Origin: Chryseobacterium sp. Bi04
GTDB lineage: Bacteria > Bacteroidota > Bacteroidia > Flavobacteriales > Weeksellaceae
Reading direction: 5' to 3'
NCBI RefSeq assembly: GCF_918698085.1
Contig: NZ_CAKKLP010000002.1
Span: forward strand, 310,001-374,000
DNA: 64,000 bases
Shown one piece after another: positions 35,679-44,728 of the stretch (position 1 is its first letter; each line of letters opens with the position of its first letter). Position numbers and translations under genes: made by a program. The notes beneath the pieces were generated by a model. That model made no database searches. It worked only from the letters and a program-made list of their open reading frames with translations, and had not been told where the DNA came from.

Positions 35679-37847
35679 ATGAAAAGGACAATTATTTCTG
35701 CGGCTTTATTAGCCGTATCTATGCTGAGTGCTCAGGAAAAAGATACGGTTAAAATAGCTGAAATTCAGACAGTATCTCTGCAAGGGACTCACAATTACAG
35801 AACCAAGAAATCAGAATCAGTAGCAAGGCTTCCATTGGAAAATCTTGAAAACCCTACTGTTTATAACCTTGTTCCGAAAGAAATTATCAGTGAAATGAGT
35901 GCTGTGGATTTCAATACAGCAATGGCTTCAGCTCCGGGAGTGGTAGTGAATAACAGTGTGAACGATAGTGGAAATGATATTTTCCTGAGAGGGTTCAGTT
36001 CTTCTGCGAATTTTAGAAACGGGTTGATCCAAAACCTGAGAGTACAGTCTGAAATTGCTAATATAGAAAGAATAGAAGTAATCAAAGGACCTTCAGGAAC
36101 GCTGTTTGGAGGAACATTAGCTAATTATGGAGGAGTAGTAAATGTAGTGACTAAAAAGCCACAGGAAAATTTTGGTGGAATCATCAACTATACTACCGGA
36201 AGCTGGGGAATGAACAGAATCACTGCAGACATCAATACTCCGTTGAATAAAGAGAAAACAGCTTTAGCAAGATTTAATGTGGCTGCCTATTCTCAGGACT
36301 CTTTCCAGGATGCAGGGTACAATAAAGGATTGTTTTTCTCAGGAAGTATTTTATATAAAGTAAGTGATAAAACTACCGTAACATTGGATACCGAATTCCA
36401 TTCGCCGGAGAAAACACTGAATGCCTACGTGAGGCAGTCTGAAAAGCTGACCTTTCACTCTATGAAAGACCTTGCAGCCATTCATGGCAGATCATTTACA
36501 AGCAATGACATAGGATCAAAAAGAACCAATTTTGTTACCATGGCTGAAGTTACCCATAAATTTAATGATCAGTGGACTTCCAGAACCTCTTACCAGAGAG
36601 GAGAAGCTAACGAAAACGAATCTATATTTTTAGTATTGAACTATTTAAATGACAATTCTGTAAGCAGAAGTATCCGCCCTTTTGATAATTATAAAATTAC
36701 CACAGATAATATTCAGCAGAACTTTATTGGAGACTTTAAAATAGGAAAACTGAGAAACCGTCTGGTTGTAGGATTTGATTATTTCCACCAGAATAGTAAA
36801 AATCAGTATCCTATTTATAAAGTGGGTAAAAATGATTCTTCCGTATTCGTTCCGTATCCTTTAAACGGAGTCATTGTAGACAAAGATCAGCCTCAGCCTA
36901 CAGACGTCGTTTTACTGAATGGAACTTCTGACTGGACTTCAATTTCCCGGGATGTAGTGAAGGCACTTCCAAGAAATGGCACCAAATACGAGATATCACA
37001 ATACAGTACGTACAGTGCCTATGTTTCCGATGTTTTAAATATTACAGATAACTTCCTTGTAATGGCAAGCTTAAGAATGGATCATTACAAAAATGATGAT
37101 AGTAAAAGAAACGGGGTTCCCGGAAATGACGGGTACAATCAGACCCAGTTTTCCCCGAAATTTGGGTTAGTCTATGAAATCAAAAAAAATGAAATTTCGT
37201 TCTTTGCCAACTACGTAAATGGTTTTAAAAATATAGCCCCTTCACCCAACCAGGATGGAGTCCTTACAAAATGGAATCCTGAGCAGGGAAATCAGTTTGA
37301 AGCCGGTTTTAAACTGGATTTATTCGGTAAGAAATTACTTTCAACCATTACCTATTACAATATGAAGGTTAAAAACAGGGTGATTGCTGATCCAGGCGGT
37401 TTGGGAAGCAGGCAGGACGGAAATATCAAAAACCAGGGGTTTGAAATGGACGTGGTCATAAACCCGGTGAAAGGATGGAATATCGTAGGAGGATACGGGT
37501 ATAACGATAACCGTTATGATGACAGAGGTAAAGATGCCGGAAAAAGAATTGCGTGGACACCTAAACATGTAGCCAATTTATGGACCAGTTATAAAATTAT
37601 GGATGGTGCTTATGAAGGCTTAGGTTTCGGAGCCGGGTTCAATTTTGTAGATAAAACTTATATCAATATTACCAACCATTTTATGGCACCTTCATACACT
37701 TCTGTAGGTGCTACTATTTTCTATGATAAGAAGAAATACAGAATTGGTCTGAAAATGAATAATGCCCTGAATGAGACTTATTGGAACTTTTATGGCCAGC
37801 CACAGAAGCCAAGAGAAGTTCTTGCCAACTTCGCATTTAAATTTTAA
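35679..37847 (+). CDS. TonB-dependent siderophore receptor
   Basis: A 722-residue outer-membrane receptor. It has a signal peptide (MKRTIISAALLAVSMLSAQ), a plug domain (about 45-165, including FLRGFSSSANFRNG and IEVIKGPSGTLFGG) and a 22-strand barrel ending in the usual aromatic residue (ANFAFKF). The layout matches the ferric-siderophore receptors (FhuE/FoxA/FpvA group), without the N-terminal carboxypeptidase-like domain of SusC. It is followed by a PepSY membrane protein and an IroE-like esterase, together a plausible ferric-siderophore uptake and release set. Ligand unknown. Confidence 0.93.
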   Translation: MKRTIISAALLAVSMLSAQEKDTVKIAEIQTVSLQGTHNYRTKKSESVARLPLENLENPTVYNLVPKEIISEMSAVDFNTAMASAPGVVVNNSVNDSGNDIFLRGFSSSANFRNGLIQNLRVQSEIANIERIEVIKGPSGTLFGGTLANYGGVVNVVTKKPQENFGGIINYTTGSWGMNRITADINTPLNKEKTALARFNVAAYSQDSFQDAGYNKGLFFSGSILYKVSDKTTVTLDTEFHSPEKTLNAYVRQSEKLTFHSMKDLAAIHGRSFTSNDIGSKRTNFVTMAEVTHKFNDQWTSRTSYQRGEANENESIFLVLNYLNDNSVSRSIRPFDNYKITTDNIQQNFIGDFKIGKLRNRLVVGFDYFHQNSKNQYPIYKVGKNDSSVFVPYPLNGVIVDKDQPQPTDVVLLNGTSDWTSISRDVVKALPRNGTKYEISQYSTYSAYVSDVLNITDNFLVMASLRMDHYKNDDSKRNGVPGNDGYNQTQFSPKFGLVYEIKKNEISFFANYVNGFKNIAPSPNQDGVLTKWNPEQGNQFEAGFKLDLFGKKLLSTITYYNMKVKNRVIADPGGLGSRQDGNIKNQGFEMDVVINPVKGWNIVGGYGYNDNRYDDRGKDAGKRIAWTPKHVANLWTSYKIMDGAYEGLGFGAGFNFVDKTYINITNHFMAPSYTSVGATIFYDKKKYRIGLKMNNALNETYWNFYGQPQKPREVLANFAFKF

Positions 37848-37880
37848 TTAAAAATAAAAATTATTTAAAAAAGATATAGT

Positions 37881-38008
37881 TTGTTGGAAAACGCAACGGC
37901 GGTTTTCTATAGGAGATGGAATTATGTATTCTTCAAGGAAATCTTGATTTTCAGGCGTCTTAAAAGCTGTATGCATGGTAACCCCTGCGTCTTTTCGTTT
38001 TCCAACAA
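37881..38008. repeat. 128-base segment with 13-bp terminal inverted repeats
   Basis: TTGTTGGAAAACG (37881-37893) is exactly inverted at 37996-38008. The interior does not code for protein. It lies 33 bases after the receptor stop codon and ends 30 bases before the PepSY start, so it could be a small mobile element or a structured mRNA element between the two genes. Confidence 0.6.
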
Positions 38009-38038
38009 TTATAATTATAGAAAACAGGATAATTAGAT

Positions 38039-39313
38039 ATGGATAATAAAAAAACTAACCCCAAGAAAAAACAGGGAAAATCCCTGACCAAACGAATCAC
38101 AGGCTGGCTGCATCTCTGGCTGGGACTTGTTTCCGGAATTATTGTAATGACTGTAACACTTTCAGGAACAGTATTCGTCTTTTGTGACGAAATTATAGAT
38201 CTGTGTGGTGGAAGTGCCAAATATGTTCAGGTTCCTGCCGATGCAAAGAAAAAGTCTCCTGAAGAACTCCTTGCCCAATTTCATCAGCAGGTTCCGGACC
38301 GCAATGCATTTTATTTTGATACCTATAAAGAAGCAGACCGAAGCTTTAGAGTGGCTTCTGCCACCAAACCTCCTAAAGATAAAAATACAGAAAAAGCAGG
38401 AAAACCAAAAGGAAAGGGCCGTGGTCCCAGAGGAGTATTCGCCTATCATTACCTTGATCCTTATACCGGAAAAGTGATGGGCTCTACAAAGAGCTATGAG
38501 TTTTTCTATGTTGTTGCCCACATCCATGCTCAGCTATTGGCCGGAAAGTTCGGGAAAACGGTGGTAGGAATTGCTTCTATTATATTTTTTATCCAGCTTA
38601 TCGGTGGGCTTATCCTTTGGTGGCCCAAAAAATGGAATAAAACCACCAGGACAACTGCATTTAAAATAAAATCAGGAACAAAATGGCGCAGGAAAAATTA
38701 TGATTTCCACAACGTATTCGGTTTTTATTCATTGCTCCCGGCAGTATTTATCACAATCACAGGGCTTATTATGGCTTATAAAGTGCTTGCAGATCTTACA
38801 CAAACCGTTTTTGGAGGCGTAGCTGATGCCCATAAAATTGCTGAAAAATTTGATCCTAAGTTTGATCCTGAAAAAAAAGCATTGCCTTTTACGGTGTTTA
38901 TAGATAGAAATTTTAAAGAAATTCCTGAAGCAAAACAGATCAGGATGAGTGTTCCAAGAAATGACTCAGCGACTGTTTATAATGTAGTGGCAGCCCAATT
39001 TATCGGCTTAAAAAGTATTACAAACGGTAAAAGCAGGGAAATCAATAAATATACAGGAAATGAAATCATCTATCCGAAAGAAGTTCTGATGCATGAAGCG
39101 ATTGAACATATGAATTTTGACCTGCATGTCGGCTATTGGGGCGGAATGTTTGGGAAAATCTTCACTTTCGTTATCGGAATCATCTGTACAAGCCTTCCGG
39201 TAACGGGATTCCTGATCTGGTGGGGAAGGAAAAATAAATCAGCGAAAAAAACAAAGGAAATCAAAACTATTCATCAACACACAAAAGACGAACATCATGA
39301 ACAACTGGTTTAA
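38039..39313 (+). CDS. PepSY-domain membrane protein
   Basis: A 424-residue PepSY-associated membrane protein of the PiuB/FecR-neighbour type often found with siderophore receptors. Four helices are visible: about 24-50 (WLHLWLGLVSGIIV), 175-200, 225-248 and 365-390 (GIICTSLPVTGFLIWWGRK). Histidines next to helices (WLHLWLG, VAHIHAQ, YDFHNVFG, NFDLHVGYW) are placed as in proteins thought to bind haem and reduce ferric siderophore. It has a lysine/glycine-rich insert near 115-135. The 3' end overlaps the esterase gene by 17 bases, so translation is coupled. The reductase role is established for some relatives only. Confidence 0.9.
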   Translation: MDNKKTNPKKKQGKSLTKRITGWLHLWLGLVSGIIVMTVTLSGTVFVFCDEIIDLCGGSAKYVQVPADAKKKSPEELLAQFHQQVPDRNAFYFDTYKEADRSFRVASATKPPKDKNTEKAGKPKGKGRGPRGVFAYHYLDPYTGKVMGSTKSYEFFYVVAHIHAQLLAGKFGKTVVGIASIIFFIQLIGGLILWWPKKWNKTTRTTAFKIKSGTKWRRKNYDFHNVFGFYSLLPAVFITITGLIMAYKVLADLTQTVFGGVADAHKIAEKFDPKFDPEKKALPFTVFIDRNFKEIPEAKQIRMSVPRNDSATVYNVVAAQFIGLKSITNGKSREINKYTGNEIIYPKEVLMHEAIEHMNFDLHVGYWGGMFGKIFTFVIGIICTSLPVTGFLIWWGRKNKSAKKTKEIKTIHQHTKDEHHEQLV

Positions 39314-40355
39314 ATTTTTATGCCTTTCCCTATTTTTAATTCTTACTTCAAAGGCCAATGCCCAGGAAAAAGTAATAGTGGGAGAGAAGCAGGTTTTATT
39401 TTCAAAAATTTTAAATGAAAACAGAGAAGTTTGGATTCATCTTCCTAAAACCTATGACGACATCACAATTAATCCTGCAAAATATCCTGTAATCTATCTT
39501 TTAGATGGTGAAATTAATTTTGAATATTATGTCGGGATGACTGATTTTTTAGCCCGGACACCTTATGCTGATATTCCGGAATGTATTGTGGTAGGAATTA
39601 AAAATACAGAACGCACAAGAGATCTTACCCCTACAAAAGCGCAAAAGAAAAGTCCGGTAAACCCTAATCTTACCCTTTTTGCCGACAGTGGAGGAAGTGA
39701 GAATTTTGTGAAATTCATGCAGGAAGAACTGAAACCTTTTATCAGTAAGAATTACAGAACTCAGGAGTATTCTTTGCTGGTAGGCCATTCTTTTGGAGGA
39801 CTGTTCGCCATTAATACTTTTCTTACCCATCCCGATTATTTCAATGCCTATGTTGCCAACGATCCCAGCTTATGGTGGGATAATAAGGTGTTGATCTCCA
39901 GAACTAAAGATTATATTGAAAAGCATAAGAAATTTCCGGCGAAGAAGTCTCTGTTTGTATCCCAGGCAGATAATGAGGAACAGCAGAAAAACTGGAACTC
40001 CGATATGACCCAGGCCATAGAAGAGTTTAAAATAATAGTGGAAAACAATGGTTCGCTGAATTATAAACACCGTTTTTTTGAAGGAGAAGTACATGGCACC
40101 GTTTCTTATCCTGCAAATTATGAAGCCCTGAAGTTTATATTTAGAGGCTTCAGAACAGATATTAAACAGCTTGCCAAAAATCCGGAATTGTTGGAAAAAG
40201 ACTATAAAAAGCTGTCTGACAAAACAGGAACAGACTTCATACCATCAGAATCTTATCTGAATGTAGTGCTTAAATTTATGAAAAGTAATGAGTTCAAAGA
40301 ATCTGAAACGTATTTTATAGATCTGAGAAGCAGGCTTTATCCTAAAGTAAAATAA
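39297..40355 (+). CDS. secreted esterase, IroE/Fes-like
   Basis: A 352-residue alpha/beta-hydrolase with signal peptide (MNNWFKFLCLSLFLILTSKANA). The esterase-D core is clear: YLLDGEINFEYYVG, nucleophile serine in LVGHSFGGLF, and a histidine in EVHGTVSYP. Members of this group hydrolyse ester siderophores or acyl esters in the periplasm. Its overlap with the PepSY gene and the upstream siderophore receptor favour a siderophore-hydrolase job. A C-terminal extension of about 80 residues (from about 275) is helical and of unknown use. Confidence 0.88.
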   Translation: MNNWFKFLCLSLFLILTSKANAQEKVIVGEKQVLFSKILNENREVWIHLPKTYDDITINPAKYPVIYLLDGEINFEYYVGMTDFLARTPYADIPECIVVGIKNTERTRDLTPTKAQKKSPVNPNLTLFADSGGSENFVKFMQEELKPFISKNYRTQEYSLLVGHSFGGLFAINTFLTHPDYFNAYVANDPSLWWDNKVLISRTKDYIEKHKKFPAKKSLFVSQADNEEQQKNWNSDMTQAIEEFKIIVENNGSLNYKHRFFEGEVHGTVSYPANYEALKFIFRGFRTDIKQLAKNPELLEKDYKKLSDKTGTDFIPSESYLNVVLKFMKSNEFKESETYFIDLRSRLYPKVK

Positions 40356-40397
40356 TGCTGGGCGGATAAGGAATTGAGTTTAAATAATTGTAAAAAT

Positions 40398-40525
40398 AAA
40401 AGAGGCCGTCTCACAACTCGTGAAAACGGCCTTTTTTATGAAATTTTCCTGTACCCCTATATGAGAAGGGTTTTCGTTTAAATTATTCTCAACCCACATC
40501 GTTTAGTTGTGAGACAGCTTCTTTT
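40398..40525. repeat. 128-base element with 21-bp terminal inverted repeats; also terminator
   Basis: AAAAGAGGCCGTCTCACAACT at 40398-40418 is inverted at 40505-40525 with two mismatches. The left end also carries a terminator-like hairpin (GGCCGT ... ACGGCC followed by TTTTTT, 40403-40437) that would end the iron operon. Confidence 0.65.
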
Positions 40526-40586
40526 GTCATTATTAGATAATTATAATAAGTTTTGGCTAAAGCCGATGGATGATTAATAAAATATA

Positions 40587-40604
40587 AAACGGGCTAAAGC
40601 CCGT
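40587..40604. terminator. GC hairpin AACGGGCTAAAGCCCGTT
   Basis: A perfect 7-bp stem with a 4-base loop. A related GGCTAAAGCC occurs 30-40 bases upstream. It lies past the stop of the minus-strand lipoprotein gene (ends 40664) and may terminate it, though there is no T run; it also looks like a dispersed short palindrome. Confidence 0.5.
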
Positions 40605-40663
40605 TCCAATTGATAAATATGCTGTAATGACAGAATTTCTCATAAATACTGCTGAGTAAATTA

Positions 40664-41686
40664 CTAATGTCTGTTATCACAATTTATTGTAAAATCTTTC
40701 TGATTTTTATCTAAAAATGTAATGGAAGGGCAGCCAAAAGACTGTGCAATAAATCCAAAAATTACAGGAGGTTTCTCTTTGAACAGATAGCCGGTCCATT
40801 GAGAAGTATTGCCTTCATCATTACTGATTCCATTAAGGGGAGTAAATTCTGCCCCGTCACCACCGGCTGTGGTAATCGTTTTTTCAAATGTTTTTTCATT
40901 GCGGGCATTGACTACTACCAATTTGCGCTCCTGAACCATTTCATCCTGAAGATAGTCCTGCAGATAATAGGTGAGATCCTCATATTTCGCCTGATAGGTA
41001 TCTCCGGGTGTAAGCTTGGAAGGCGTAAAGTATTTCTTTGAAATGTCCGCACTTGCTTTCTTCCATTGAACAGGCTTCATTTTATGCTCAACAAAAGGGT
41101 TTTTATTCCCGAAATAGGCAACAGCATTCTCATATTTATTTCTAATATCCGGTTCTTTGTGAGCTTCAATCTGAAATCCTACCATGTATGAAGTACCATC
41201 TACTTCTTCACCTTCCATAGAATAGAAATCTAAATAAGCAACTGCTTTAAGCTTGTTTAATGGAAGTTTTTCCAGTTTGTTGAATTGATAATTGTAAAGG
41301 TAAAGTGAATCATTCTCTGTAAGATGAAGCCCTTTCAGTATTTTATTTCTGTGCTTTGAATCAAGCTCAATATACTGAAGCTGCTCAGGAGAAACATTTT
41401 TCTGATTGCTTAAAGCCTCTTTCTGTATAGCTTGGGGATCGGTATAAATATCTGATACAGAAATAAAAATATCTGACAGCGCATCTTTCTGTCCGGAGGA
41501 AATTACAGTGACACTGTAAATATTAAAATTTTTATAATCTATTTTTTCTTCCGTTGCTTTTGGAGTTTTTACAGAATCATTAGTAGCAGTAATTGCTGTT
41601 TCGGTGGGCTTCTTTTCATCCTTCTTGCAGCTGATAACCGCCAGTTGGGAAAATAAAAGTGCTGCGAAAATCCTAATCTTCTTCAT
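40664..41686 (-). CDS. lipoprotein of unknown function (340 aa)
   Basis: A secreted lipoprotein: signal ending in the lipobox VISC with Cys20, followed by a charged Lys/Thr-rich linker (about 21-45). The rest is a soluble domain rich in beta strands and short charged helices. I do not recognise a family. It stands alone between the iron genes and another secreted protein, with small repeat elements on both sides. Confidence 0.8.
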   Translation of the reverse strand: MKKIRIFAALLFSQLAVISCKKDEKKPTETAITATNDSVKTPKATEEKIDYKNFNIYSVTVISSGQKDALSDIFISVSDIYTDPQAIQKEALSNQKNVSPEQLQYIELDSKHRNKILKGLHLTENDSLYLYNYQFNKLEKLPLNKLKAVAYLDFYSMEGEEVDGTSYMVGFQIEAHKEPDIRNKYENAVAYFGNKNPFVEHKMKPVQWKKASADISKKYFTPSKLTPGDTYQAKYEDLTYYLQDYLQDEMVQERKLVVVNARNEKTFEKTITTAGGDGAEFTPLNGISNDEGNTSQWTGYLFKEKPPVIFGFIAQSFGCPSITFLDKNQKDFTINCDNRH

Positions 41687-41801
41687 AATTTTTTATTTGT
41701 AATGTTTTAGATCCTGTTTACATTTTATTCAGGAATTCTTATATATTTTGTTGACAAGACTCAATAGGTCAGTTTGAAATTATTTTTTGATTAAAAAGAT
41801 G

Positions 41802-41966
41802 AACGCAAAGTTTATGAATAATTTCGCTTTATTTTAAGTGGGCAAAGTGATGCGACTTCGTCGCTGATGAAGATGTATGCTTATCCATACGCTTCGACGA
41901 ATCAACGAAGTTGATTCTATCCTTTGCTCCCTAAAAATATAGATAATGAAGCTAAAGCTTTGCGTT
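41802..41966. repeat. 165-base ACGCAAAG-ended element, copy 1
   Basis: AACGCAAAG at 41802-41810 is inverted as CTTTGCGTT at 41958-41966. Inside are GCGACTTCGTCGC (41852-41864), a hairpin around AATCAACGAAGTTGATT, and an inner GCAAAG/CTTTGC pair. The element at 55602 has the same plan. Confidence 0.75.
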
Positions 41967-41981
41967 AGAAAAACACATGTT

Positions 41982-42836
41982 TTAATTTATTTTATAATAA
42001 GGTTCTGAATAATACTTACTTGGCTTGATATAAGCTGTATTTCTGTCTGCGTCAAAGATCCATATAAATCTGCGCAGCATATCAGCACCAAAATAGCTGA
42101 CATTTTGTGTTTTAAGATTTCCTGAGAAAAAAGCCACGGAAATATCTTTGAAAACAAAGTCTCCTAATTTTAAAAAAGGAAGAATTCCCTGTTTGATAGC
42201 TAAATTTTGTGCATTGGAATTTTTAAGTGTTTTTTCTCCTATTATTTTTAATTTTTTTTCCAGTTCTTTCTCTTCAGTAAACTCATTACTATATAATACC
42301 CCGCCTGAGTATCCGGATTGAAGAGCAAAATAAGACTCCTGTTGTTTCTCACCATCAACCACATTATCGGCAGCCACGATGAATACACCCTGATCCAGCA
42401 TAATTTTAAGAGGTTGATAACCTGTAAGATCAGGGTTTTTGTCATAGATTACAAATTGACTGTTGTCATAATCAATTTTAAAAGTCTTTCCTTCAAATAG
42501 ACTGGTTCCTATTTTTCCGTCCGATTCATAGCCTGAGAGCTGGTTGTCAAAAAATCGGACATCTTTCAGGGTTACCGGGCCAATATCCACCGTATTATGA
42601 TCACTTATTTCTTCTTTATTGAAAATAATATGGTCTGCTTTTCTCTGCCGTTCCGGAGAAATAGAGCCATCTTTCATGGCAATCTGAAACATCAGGTCCA
42701 GTGAGTCTTTTTTGTTGACTTGGGACTTTACAATGATATTATTGTATTTTGTAATTCTGAAAGGGATGGTCTGCTGTGCCTGAATGCCAAGATAGCCGGC
42801 AAAAAGAAATAATAGGAGATTTGTTTTTTTGAGCAT
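41982..42836 (-). CDS. secreted retropepsin-like (aspartyl-protease-fold) protein
   Basis: A 284-residue exported protein (signal peptide about 1-20, ending IQAQ). The repeated pattern (VDIGPVTLKDVRFFDN, then DGKIGTSLFEGKTFKIDYDNSQFVIY) is that of clan AA retropepsin-like proteins common in Bacteroidota. I do not see a clear catalytic D-T/S-G triad: the expected first motif position reads MKDGS or similar, so activity is uncertain. It may be a non-catalytic relative. Confidence 0.65.
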   Translation of the reverse strand: MLKKTNLLLFLFAGYLGIQAQQTIPFRITKYNNIIVKSQVNKKDSLDLMFQIAMKDGSISPERQRKADHIIFNKEEISDHNTVDIGPVTLKDVRFFDNQLSGYESDGKIGTSLFEGKTFKIDYDNSQFVIYDKNPDLTGYQPLKIMLDQGVFIVAADNVVDGEKQQESYFALQSGYSGGVLYSNEFTEEKELEKKLKIIGEKTLKNSNAQNLAIKQGILPFLKLGDFVFKDISVAFFSGNLKTQNVSYFGADMLRRFIWIFDADRNTAYIKPSKYYSEPYYKIN

Positions 42837-42906
42837 TGTTAGTAGTGATTGGTGTTAAAACTTTAAATTTACCCATTATCTTTGGATCGGCAAATAATAT
42901 TGTGAA

Positions 42907-43425
42907 ATGGTTGAAAAATTACTTCAAAGCGGACTTCACTGGGAAAAGAAAGAATTCAGGAGGAATGAGTTCCTGAAAATTGCAGGAAGTACAGATACCC
43001 ATATCTATTATATAGAAAATGGGAGTGTCCGGATCTTTATGACAGATGAAAATGAAGAAAGGATCATCCGTTTCGGATATACCAGTAATATTATTGTTTC
43101 CCTGGATTCTTTTCTTTCCGGAAAGCCATCCGACTTTTATATTCAGGCCCTTAAAAAGACTAAGGTGAAACGAGCCTCAAAACAAGATTTTTATGAAGTT
43201 ATTCAGTCGGATGAAGAGCATATGAAGATGTGGATACAGGTCCTGGAAGAGCTGGTTTTGCAACAGCTGGAAAGAGAAAAGGATCTGCTGATTAGTTCTC
43301 CGCGGGAACGTTATGAAAGAGTTTTAAGAAGAAGCCCCAAGCTGTTCCAGGAGATTCCCAATAAATATATTGCAAACTATCTCAGGATGTCGCCGGAAAC
43401 ATTATCCAGGCTTAAAAAATCTTGA
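42907..43425 (+). CDS. Crp/Fnr-family transcriptional regulator
   Basis: A 172-residue regulator with an N-terminal cyclic-nucleotide-binding-type jelly roll (about 15-110, FLKIAGSTDTHIYYIENGSVRIF) and a short C-terminal HTH ending in IANYLRMSPETLSRLKKS. It lacks the cysteine cluster of Fnr and the exact cAMP-contact set of Crp, as is normal for the many Bacteroidota members of unknown ligand. It is followed 49 bases later by a DinB protein and then DNA-repair genes. Confidence 0.9.
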   Translation: MVEKLLQSGLHWEKKEFRRNEFLKIAGSTDTHIYYIENGSVRIFMTDENEERIIRFGYTSNIIVSLDSFLSGKPSDFYIQALKKTKVKRASKQDFYEVIQSDEEHMKMWIQVLEELVLQQLEREKDLLISSPRERYERVLRRSPKLFQEIPNKYIANYLRMSPETLSRLKKS

Positions 43426-43474
43426 GTTCAATCAAGATTTAAGAACCCAACGATCTGGATATTTGCATAAAAAA

Positions 43475-44029
43475 ATGACTATGAAAATTTCAACTTCACA
43501 ATTGTTGAATGAATTGAAAAATAAGACCCAACAACATCTTCAGTATGCAGAAATGCTCTTACGGAAAACTGAAGATGAGTTAAATTTCAGGATATCAGCA
43601 GATAGCTGGAGTGTCCTTGAATGCCTGGAACATCTCAACCGCTATGGAGAATTCTATATTCCGGAAATCAGTCGTAAAATTTCTTCCTCTGTCACTTCTT
43701 CCCAATTAACTTTTAAGCCGGGTATTTTAGGAAATTATTTTGCTAAAACGATGCTTCCTAAAGAAAAAATCAATAAGATGAAAACACTTAAAGCGATGAA
43801 TCCCATTCATAGTCAGTTGAATAAAAGTGTTATTGACGAGTTTATCAGGCAGCAAAAACAGATGCTTGAACTTTTGGAAAAAGCCGGACATATTGATCTG
43901 GAGAAAACAAAAACAGGAATCAGTATTTCAAAATGGATCAGCCTGAAATTAGGGGATACCTTTCGATTTGTTATTTATCATAACGAAAGACATATAATGC
44001 AGGCCGGAAAAGTTTTGAAGAACATTTGA
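43475..44029 (+). CDS. DinB-family protein
   Basis: A 184-residue four-helix DinB/YfiT-type protein, a metal-dependent fold used for thiol transfer and detoxification. The metal ligand pattern is partly visible: His in LECLEHLNRYGEFY and the C-terminal HNERHIMQ. I chose the ATG at 43475 (43481 also possible); the longer open frame overlaps the regulator gene. It lies between a Crp-type regulator and ogt. Confidence 0.8.
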   Translation: MTMKISTSQLLNELKNKTQQHLQYAEMLLRKTEDELNFRISADSWSVLECLEHLNRYGEFYIPEISRKISSSVTSSQLTFKPGILGNYFAKTMLPKEKINKMKTLKAMNPIHSQLNKSVIDEFIRQQKQMLELLEKAGHIDLEKTKTGISISKWISLKLGDTFRFVIYHNERHIMQAGKVLKNI

Positions 44030-44072
44030 AACATTGATTGATGAATTCTAAAAAAGTAGTAATTTTAAACTA

Positions 44073-44585
44073 ATGGAAATCATCTGTCAAAAAACCATAC
44101 AAACTCCGCTTGGAGAAATGATAGCCTGCGCAGTAGATCAGGGGATCTGTTTACTTGAATTCACAGACCGGAAGAATATTGAAAAGCAGTTTAAATCTCT
44201 GTCAAAAGTCCTGAATGCTGAAATAGTAGAAAAGGAACACTTCCATTTCATACAGCTGGAGAAAGAGCTTAAAGAATACTTTGATGGAAAAAGACTGCAC
44301 TTTGAAGTTCCACTATTCATCACAGGAACGGAATTTCAGGAAAAAGTATGGCAGCTCCTCCGTGAAATTCCAATGGGAGAAATAAGAACCTATAAACAGC
44401 AATCCGAATTTTTAGGAAATCCGAAGGCCATCCGTGCAGTAGGAACAGCCAATGGTATCAATAAAATTGCCATTTTAATTCCGTGTCACCGCGTGATTGG
44501 CTCTAATGGCGATCTGGTAGGCTATGCGGGAGGAATCTGGAGAAAACAGAAATTATTGGAACTGGAGAAAGCTATTTTGTTTTAA
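44073..44585 (+). CDS. ogt: methylated-DNA-protein-cysteine methyltransferase
   Basis: A 170-residue suicide repair protein that moves the alkyl group from O6-alkylguanine to its own Cys138 (ILIPCHRVIG). The HTH region with the arginine finger (GNPKAIRAVGTANG) is present. The last 30 or so residues are almost identical to those of the Ada-type protein 1.9 kb downstream, evidence of a local duplication. Confidence 0.95.
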   Translation: MEIICQKTIQTPLGEMIACAVDQGICLLEFTDRKNIEKQFKSLSKVLNAEIVEKEHFHFIQLEKELKEYFDGKRLHFEVPLFITGTEFQEKVWQLLREIPMGEIRTYKQQSEFLGNPKAIRAVGTANGINKIAILIPCHRVIGSNGDLVGYAGGIWRKQKLLELEKAILF

Positions 44586-44728
44586 GAATAAAGAATAAAA
44601 ATGGTTAATAATACTGAGATTTCCTGCTTAGCACTAGTCTTCACATATTTTCTTTGCTTCAAAAATACTTGTTCATTTTTCGGTTGCATACCGCCTGGCA
44701 ATATTGATACATTTGAAGAAAAATAATA

